Assembly (NCBI GenBank): GCA_964560325.1
Contig: CAZLLV010000524.1
Location: 1-6,409, forward strand
Direction: 5' to 3'
DNA length: 6,409 nucleotides
Source: CAZLLV01 sp964560325
GTDB lineage: Bacteria; Acidobacteriota; Thermoanaerobaculia; Multivoradales; DATKCC01
Part shown: piece by piece, positions 1-3,698 of the stretch
Position numbering within the stretch: the stretch's first letter is position 1
Layout: each line of letters opens with the position of its first letter
Notes under the pieces: generated by a model
What the model was told of the DNA's origin: nothing
Databases searched by the model: none
What the model saw: only the letters and a program-made list of their open reading frames with translations
Program-made: the position numbers and the translations under genes

Positions 1-65
1 ATCTCGAGCAGCCGGCCGTCCTCGGCGAGGGTGGAGCGCAGGGTGTCGAAGGGAGTGTCGGTCAC
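1..65 (-). CDS. 5' end of an unidentified protein gene (partial, runs off the left edge)
   Basis: Only the first 21 codons are inside the window. Reading leftwards from a GTG at 65, the product begins MTDTPFDTLRSTLAE and continues DGRLLE to the edge. The start is supported by a strong SD sequence, GGAAGGA, seven bases upstream at 73-79. The gene begins 29 bases after the stop of the TPR gene on the same strand, so it is probably the third gene of that operon. The residues are too few and too generic to assign a family. It could be any cytosolic protein; no signal peptide is evident. Confidence 0.7.
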   Translation of the reverse strand, partial: MTDTPFDTLRSTLAEDGRLLE

Positions 66-72
66 GGTGCGG

Positions 73-79
73 TCCTTCC
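73..79 (-). promoter_or_regulatory. Shine-Dalgarno site of the left-edge gene
   Basis: The minus strand reads GGAAGGA here, seven bases before the GTG at 65. It is the best ribosome binding site on the minus strand left of 1693 and is the main reason for believing that a real gene starts at 65. Confidence 0.65.
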
Positions 80-94
80 GATCGGGTCGCGGGG

Positions 95-1369
95 TCAGGC
101 GCCGCCGCCGGCGGCGCGGAAGAGGTCGAGGGCGAGCATCGTTTCGGACGCGAGCTGGCGGGCCGCGAGCACCGGGAAGGCGCCCGAGGCCAGGCTTCGC
201 GCGCCGTCCCGGTCGCCTTCGTCGAGCGCGTGGCGCGCGAGGTCGAGGTCGAGCAGGGCCACCTCGACCGGCAGGTCGGCGCGCTCGAAGCCGCCGCGGA
301 CGAAGAGGAAGACCCGGCGCGCCTCGGAGCGGCGGCCGACCCGTTCGAGGAGCCGGGCGCGCAGCCAGACGGTGCGGAGGCGGTCGAGCCGCCCGCGGAG
401 CGGGGCCGTCGGCTCGGGAGCGACCGCTTCGAGCGAGCGCAGCGCCCGCTCCGGCTCGCCCAGGTCGGCGAGCACGTGCGCCCGGTTCTGGTGCACGGCG
501 CCGATCAGGCGCGGCTCGCGCCCCGGGTCGACGTAGCGAGGGGCGCGCTCGAGCAGCCGCAACGCCTCGTCGTAGCGGCCGACGCGGCGTTCGAGGAGCG
601 CCTTGCTGATCAGCGTACGCCCTTCCAGGTGGCGGTCGCCCAGGTCCCGGTAGCAGGCGACCGCCTCGTCGTACTGCGCGCGCGCCGGGTCGACGCGCTC
701 GCAATCGCGCAGGTAGGTGCCGTAGAGGGTGGCGAGCTCCGCCGATTCGAGCGGATCGCCGGTTCCGGACTCGGCGTGACCGCGGGCGAGGTCGAAGGCG
801 GCGCCGGCCCGGCGCAGATCGCAGAGGATGCGCCGGGCGTTGCCGATCTGGGCCCAGATCTCGCTTCGCAGATCCTCCAGCACCGCCCGGCCATAGGTGC
901 GCCGTGGCAGGTGCTCGGCGACCGCCAGCGCGAGTGTCGAGAGATCCTCGGCCATCGCCGGATCCTCGGTCCGGCTGCGCGCGGAGAGGTCGAGCGCCTC
1001 GCGCGCCACCGCCCAGGTGCGCAACCGGGGCTCGGTCAGGACGGCCCGCCGCCGCTCGCGATCGGACAGCTCCACGAGGTGCGCGACGCCGCGCGCGGCG
1101 GCCGACCGTTCGCGGTCGAAGCGGCCCGCGAGGCGCGCCACCCGCCGAGCCGCCTGGTCGAGCGAGTGGGCGTAGCGTGCGCGCCGCTCGCCGTCCCGGC
1201 CGCCCCGCACGGGCTCCGCGCCGTCGCCCGCGAGCGCGGCGCGGCCGAAGCGCGTGCCGCAGGTCGGGCAGGCGGCCAGGTGCTCGAGCAGATCGACCAG
1301 GGCCGGGCCTTCGAGGCCGCCGGTCGCCAGCCGCGAGAGCGCAGACCGGTCCGGGTGGGGGGATTGCAC
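95..1369 (-). CDS. Soluble TPR-repeat protein with an N-terminal anti-sigma-type zinc motif
   Basis: The product is 424 residues, starting at GTG 1369. Near the N-terminus His30-X3-Cys34-X2-Cys37 (HLAACPTC) matches the HX3CX2C signature of zinc-containing anti-sigma factors. An Arg- and Ala-rich helical stretch follows at about 60-130. From about 165 to 400 it is all helical with TPR-like units at roughly 165-200, 208-243, 249-276, 286-317, 326-359 and 364-399; the clearest contains GRYDEALRLLERA. There is no membrane segment or signal peptide, so it should be cytosolic, unlike typical membrane anti-sigma factors. The sigma-like gene lies 36 bases upstream in the same frame. The GTG has no visible SD, so translation may depend on coupling to that gene. 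Known: ZAS domains bind ECF sigma factors and TPRs bind proteins. Inferred: this protein regulates or scaffolds the upstream partner. The TPR call is firm; the anti-sigma role is a hypothesis. Confidence 0.85.
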   Translation of the reverse strand: MQSPHPDRSALSRLATGGLEGPALVDLLEHLAACPTCGTRFGRAALAGDGAEPVRGGRDGERRARYAHSLDQAARRVARLAGRFDRERSAAARGVAHLVELSDRERRRAVLTEPRLRTWAVAREALDLSARSRTEDPAMAEDLSTLALAVAEHLPRRTYGRAVLEDLRSEIWAQIGNARRILCDLRRAGAAFDLARGHAESGTGDPLESAELATLYGTYLRDCERVDPARAQYDEAVACYRDLGDRHLEGRTLISKALLERRVGRYDEALRLLERAPRYVDPGREPRLIGAVHQNRAHVLADLGEPERALRSLEAVAPEPTAPLRGRLDRLRTVWLRARLLERVGRRSEARRVFLFVRGGFERADLPVEVALLDLDLARHALDEGDRDGARSLASGAFPVLAARQLASETMLALDLFRAAGGGA

Positions 1370-1405
1370 GGCGGGAGTGTAGCGCGCGCTCGGGGTGACC
1401 GGCGG

Positions 1406-1681
1406 TCAGAGCTCGGAGGGCTCGGCCGGCTCGGCGGCGCGGGCACGCGCCCGGGTCCGGGCTTCGAGCACGGCGGAGCAGCCCCGGGCGACCGCCCGCA
1501 GGAGGCGCGCTTCCATGTCCTCGATCCGGGCGCACCGGAGCTGGACCTCGAGCACCGCCTCGTCGAGGACGGTGAGCGCTTCGTCCTGGCTCATCCGGTG
1601 CCTGCTGAACGTCGCCTCCAGCTCGGCCGATCGCCGCCGGAGGATCGCCACCAGCTCGGTCCCTCGTGCATCCCGGGTCAT
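1406..1681 (-). CDS. Short ECF sigma-factor-like protein, region 2 only (truncated or degenerate)
   Basis: The product is 91 residues from ATG 1681, or 95 from ATG 1693. Residues about 10-50 form the helix-acidic-helix pattern of sigma region 2.1-2.2 (SQDEALTVLDEAVLEV, where ECF factors have a DLLQE-type motif). Residues 53-77 (IEDMEARLLRAVARGCSAVLEARTR) resemble the region 2.3-2.4 consensus of the form 'I-x-D-P-E-A-W-L-L-x-x-A-R-N-R-C' followed by Arg. The tryptophan of AWL is Arg here, and Asn of NRC is lost. No region 4 DNA-binding helix-turn-helix follows; the chain ends in an Ala/Arg/Glu-rich tail. ECF factors are usually about 160-200 residues, so this is half-length. It is followed by the zinc-motif TPR gene, the order expected for a sigma/anti-sigma pair. 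It could be a minimal sigma-like regulator, a decaying sigma gene, or an unrelated helical protein. GGAGGG directly abuts ATG 1681, too close for an SD. ATG 1693 has no SD. Confidence 0.6.
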   Translation of the reverse strand: MTRDARGTELVAILRRRSAELEATFSRHRMSQDEALTVLDEAVLEVQLRCARIEDMEARLLRAVARGCSAVLEARTRARARAAEPAEPSEL

Positions 1682-1688
1682 CCCTCCG

Positions 1689-1694
1689 ATCATA
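1689..1694 (-). promoter_or_regulatory. Candidate -10 element of a leaderless promoter for the sigma-like gene
   Basis: The minus strand reads TATGAT, one mismatch from TATAAT, in an otherwise very GC-rich stretch. Seven bases separate it from the ATG at 1681, the spacing expected for a leaderless transcript starting at or next to the start codon. The element overlaps the alternative ATG at 1693, so if it is a promoter that start cannot be used. No good -35 is visible 16-18 bases upstream. This is a suggestion from spacing and composition. Confidence 0.3.
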
Positions 1695-1750
1695 CGACGC
1701 TTCGACCGGTGAGCGATCCCCGCTCCTCCTCGCGTCCTGAGAAGGGTGAA

Positions 1751-1756
1751 AGGAGG
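1751..1756 (+). promoter_or_regulatory. Strong Shine-Dalgarno site that selects a TTG start
   Basis: AGGAGG, followed by AAGG, lies seven bases before the TTG at 1764. An in-frame GTG at 1746 lies upstream of this SD and would translate through it, adding six residues (MKGGRT). The SD position favours TTG 1764, which also places the positively charged head and hydrophobic core of the signal peptide at the usual distance from the N-terminus. Confidence 0.65.
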
Positions 1757-1763
1757 AAGGACC

Positions 1764-2363
1764 TTGACCGACCATTCGACCCATCGCTCGTTCGCCGCCC
1801 TCGCGCTGCTTCTCTCGCTGCTCCTCGCCCCTCCCGCTCCGGCGGTCGCCGCCGGAGGGGCCGCCGATCCCCGCCGGCCCATGCCCGAGGAGACGGTGGT
1901 GCTGCGGCCCTCCGCGCCCCCGTCCGCCCTCGAGCGCGCCCGCTTCGACCGGTGGCACCGGGCCTGGCGGGAGGAGACGGCCGACTTCCGCCGGGCCTTC
2001 GCCGCCACGGTGCGGGCCGCCGCCGGCTCCGACCGGCAGCTCCAGCCCTACTGCGCGCCGTTCGCCGAGGCGGTCCTGGGCATCGACCGCGGGCGCGTGC
2101 TGCCGGTGCCCGATCCCGCCGCCGACCTCCACCTGCGCCGGGCGCTCCGCGCCGCCACCCTCGCCGCGGTCTCTTGCTTGCGGGGCCGACCGTACGCCGC
2201 GCGCGGCCGGCTGCGTGCGGCCGGCGCCGACTTCGGCCGGGTGGAGCACCTTCTGCGCCGGTACCGGAGGCCCGGTCCGGCGGGGGAGCGCGGCGAGGCT
2301 GGCGTCGTGATTGCACCCTCTCCAGGCGGGAAGTCGGGGGACCGACCGAAAGGAGACCCGTGA
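1764..2363 (+). CDS. Small exported protein of unknown function, helical with two cysteines
   Basis: The product is 199 residues, read from TTG 1764 on the strength of its SD. Residues 1-30 are a Sec-type signal peptide: His/Arg-containing head, hydrophobic core ALALLLSLLLA and a likely cleavage after AVAA at residue 30. The mature part begins with a Pro-rich stretch (residues 36-55), then Arg/Ala-rich helices at about 55-88 and 97-168. Two cysteines, Cys97 (in QPYCAPF) and Cys138 (in AVSCLRG), could form a disulfide outside the cytoplasm. The last 30 residues are Gly/Pro/Lys-rich and look unstructured; they are encoded by the DNA carrying the next gene's SD. Its stop overlaps the start of the lipoprotein gene (TGATG), implying coupled translation and shared export. 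I recognise no family. It may be a periplasmic protein; function is unknown. Confidence 0.75.
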   Translation: MTDHSTHRSFAALALLLSLLLAPPAPAVAAGGAADPRRPMPEETVVLRPSAPPSALERARFDRWHRAWREETADFRRAFAATVRAAAGSDRQLQPYCAPFAEAVLGIDRGRVLPVPDPAADLHLRRALRAATLAAVSCLRGRPYAARGRLRAAGADFGRVEHLLRRYRRPGPAGERGEAGVVIAPSPGGKSGDRPKGDP

Positions 2364-3292
2364 TGACCGACCCGAACCGAAAGACGTCGGCGCCGCGCGG
2401 TGCGCTCGTCGCACTCGCCTGCGCCGCCCTTCTCGTCAGCTTCGCCGGCTGCGGCGGCCTCGGCCTGCCCGGCACCAGCAACCCGGAACCGGAGAGGTAT
2501 CCGCCCGAGACGGCGGTGACCGGCGAGATCGTGCGCATCGACACGACCGACCGCGAGATCGAGATCGACGACGCCGGCCGCCGCCACGTCGTGGTGTACG
2601 AAACGACCACGCCCGTCTACTTCGAGGGCCGCACCTACCAGCCGGAGAACCTGGAGCGCGGGGACGTGATCCGCGCGCGGGTGATCGACGATCGCTACGG
2701 CACCCTCTCGACCGACCGCATCGACGTGGTCGAGTCGGTCCAGTCCCGCGGCGACTACGGCGACCCCTACGAGGACGACCCCTACGAGGACGACCCCTAC
2801 GACGATCGGGTCGGCGACCTGTCGGGCGAGATCGACCGGGTCGACACCGACCGCCGGGAGATCGTCGTCCGCACCAGCGGCGGCGACCGGCTGATCTCCT
2901 ACGACGACCGGACGCGCGTGGTCTACGAGGGGCGGGAGTACGAACCGGAGAACCTGGAGCGCGGGGACAGGGTCGAGATCGAGACCACGACCGCGAGCGG
3001 GAGCCGCTACGTGCTCGCCGAGCGGATCGACGTCACCCGCTCGGTCCAGGACCGGACCGGCTACGACGACGATCCGGCCGGGGGGCGGGTGTCGGGGACG
3101 GTCGACTGGATCGACCCGCGGCGGGGCGAGTTCGGCCTCCGTACCGACCGCGACACGCTGACCGTCGAGGTGCCGTTCACCGCCACCGAGGCGACCCGCG
3201 ACCGGTTCAGCCGTCTGGAGCGTGGCGACTACGTGCGGATCGAGGCCGAGGAGCTGGAGAGGGCGCGGCTCGAGCTGGTGCGGTTCCTCTGA
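2363..3292 (+). CDS. Lipoprotein with three beta-rich repeats and acidic linkers
   Basis: The product is 309 residues from ATG 2363, with AGGAG seven bases upstream. Residues 1-29 are a lipoprotein signal (Arg/Lys head, core ALVALACAALLVSF, lipobox-like FAGC), placing the lipidated residue at Cys30. Gly follows the Cys, compatible with outer-membrane sorting. The mature part has three related units at about 52-126, 153-229 and 242-309. Each has the order GEI-x-x-ID, D-R-x-E-I, a Tyr-rich strand with V-Y-F/Y-E-G-R, then LERGD and a closing strand; the third lacks the YEGR portion. This layout recalls the small beta-barrel DUF5666-type folds of secreted proteins, an assignment by appearance only. 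Units 1 and 2 are joined by an Asp/Tyr/Pro linker (DPYED repeats, 134-148) that could bind cations. The 3' 64 bases overlap the convergent PilZ gene. Function is unknown; a cell-envelope structural or ligand-binding role is likely. Confidence 0.85.
   Translation: MTDPNRKTSAPRGALVALACAALLVSFAGCGGLGLPGTSNPEPERYPPETAVTGEIVRIDTTDREIEIDDAGRRHVVVYETTTPVYFEGRTYQPENLERGDVIRARVIDDRYGTLSTDRIDVVESVQSRGDYGDPYEDDPYEDDPYDDRVGDLSGEIDRVDTDRREIVVRTSGGDRLISYDDRTRVVYEGREYEPENLERGDRVEIETTTASGSRYVLAERIDVTRSVQDRTGYDDDPAGGRVSGTVDWIDPRRGEFGLRTDRDTLTVEVPFTATEATRDRFSRLERGDYVRIEAEELERARLELVRFL
2642..2968 (+). repeat. Intragenic domain duplication marked by an identical 24-bp block
   Basis: An identical 24-base segment occurs at 2642-2665 and again at 2945-2968, exactly 303 bases (101 codons) apart and in the same frame. 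It encodes PENLERGD in lipoprotein units 1 and 2. The surrounding sequence is similar but diverged. The third unit keeps only LERGD, 87 residues further on. This indicates duplication of the domain inside the gene, with units 1 and 2 the more alike or locally gene-converted. Confidence 0.75.
2762..2806 (+). repeat. 15-bp in-frame tandem repeat, three copies
   Basis: Copies lie at 2762-2776, 2777-2791 and 2792-2806. The first two are identical (GACCCCTACGAGGAC); the third ends GACGAT in place of GAGGAC. They encode DPYED, DPYED and DPYDD in the linker between lipoprotein units 1 and 2. Because the unit is a multiple of three, copy-number change would alter linker length without a frameshift. 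Confidence 0.85.
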
Positions 3293-3621
3293 GCGACCAG
3301 CGCCTCGATCGAGGCCCGGTCCTCCCGGCTGATGCGCAGGAACTCGAGCCCGACCGCGTGCCGGTCGGGACCGCCTTCGGTCTCCCAGGCGACCCGCGCG
3401 TCGGCCTTGATCGTGCGCTCGCCGAGGGCGATCACCACCTGGGCGAGGGAGCCGAAGCCGAGCGAGACCCGGCTCTCGAACATGCAGCCGCCGGCGCCGA
3501 GCATGCGAGTGCGCGTAAACTGGTCGACCTTCTCCCGGTAGGGATCGGGCTCGATCAGGGAGACCATCACCGGCCGGTCGACCCGGACGCGGGGGAATCG
3601 ACGTTTCGCTCGCAGGTTCAT
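3229..3621 (-). CDS. PilZ-domain protein with a partly degenerate c-di-GMP motif
   Basis: The product is 130 residues from ATG 3621, with GGAGG six bases upstream (3628-3632). The N-terminus KRRFPRVRV supplies the RxxxR motif (Arg7-Arg11) that wraps c-di-GMP in PilZ domains. Beta strands VMVSLIE, GCMFESRVSL, AQVVIAL, IKADARVAW and VGLEFLRIS follow the PilZ barrel order, including the late A-x-V-x-W and G-(L/I)-x-F signatures. The second motif, usually (D/N)xSxxG, reads RMLGAGG around residues 39-45: Gly is kept, but the acidic/Asn and Ser positions are not. Family knowledge suggests a cytosolic c-di-GMP receptor or a non-binding PilZ paralogue acting through protein contacts. The domain ends near residue 111. 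The last 20 residues (Ser/Arg-rich) are encoded entirely antisense to the lipoprotein 3' end. The gene diverges from polB, with no evident functional link. Confidence 0.85.
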   Translation of the reverse strand: MNLRAKRRFPRVRVDRPVMVSLIEPDPYREKVDQFTRTRMLGAGGCMFESRVSLGFGSLAQVVIALGERTIKADARVAWETEGGPDRHAVGLEFLRISREDRASIEALVAQRNRTSSSRALSSSSASIRT

Positions 3622-3639
3622 GGCTCGCCTCCGGACGAG

Positions 3640-3669
3640 GAATTGCTCGAATTGCTCTTCGACTATACC
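3640..3669. promoter_or_regulatory. AT-rich divergent control region between PilZ gene and polB, with a 9-bp direct repeat
   Basis: This is the only clearly AT-rich patch in the 77-bp gap. GAATTGCTC is repeated head to tail at 3640-3648 and 3649-3657. TCGAA (3647-3651) and TTCGA (3658-3662) form a 5-bp inverted repeat around a 6-base spacer. On the minus strand 3662-3667 reads TATAGT, a good -10 that would give the PilZ mRNA a leader of roughly 35 bases. On the plus strand 3664-3669 reads TATACC, a weaker -10, with TTGCTC at 3643-3648 as a possible -35 at a short 15-base spacing for polB. The repeats could be an operator. I find no canonical LexA box of the GAAC-N4-GTTC, CTGT-N8-ACAG or GTTC-N7-GTTC types. 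Confidence 0.4.
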
Positions 3670-3698
3670 GCAACCCCGGCCCTGGGGGCGCCCCGGCG

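Noticed and set aside
31..609. An Arg/Gly-rich plus-strand open frame opposite the TPR gene
   Set aside because: More than half of the residues are Arg, Gly, Ala or Pro in low-complexity runs. It is antisense to a well-supported TPR protein.
2762..2806. CRISPR-like short repeat
   Set aside because: The units are contiguous, 15 bp, without spacers, and in frame inside a lipoprotein gene, so this is a protein-coding tandem repeat.
230..3292. A very long plus-strand open frame (about 1020 codons)
   Set aside because: Its first two thirds are antisense to the TPR gene and out of frame with the exported protein, with biased Arg/Gly/Ala/Pro/Glu composition. Only the final part, from ATG 2363, is the real lipoprotein. 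High GC simply leaves few stops.
3622..3698. A canonical LexA/SOS box upstream of polB
   Set aside because: I looked for GAAC-N4-GTTC, CTGT-N8-ACAG and GTTC-N7-GTTC arrangements and found none. The TTGCTC repeats do not match closely enough to call.
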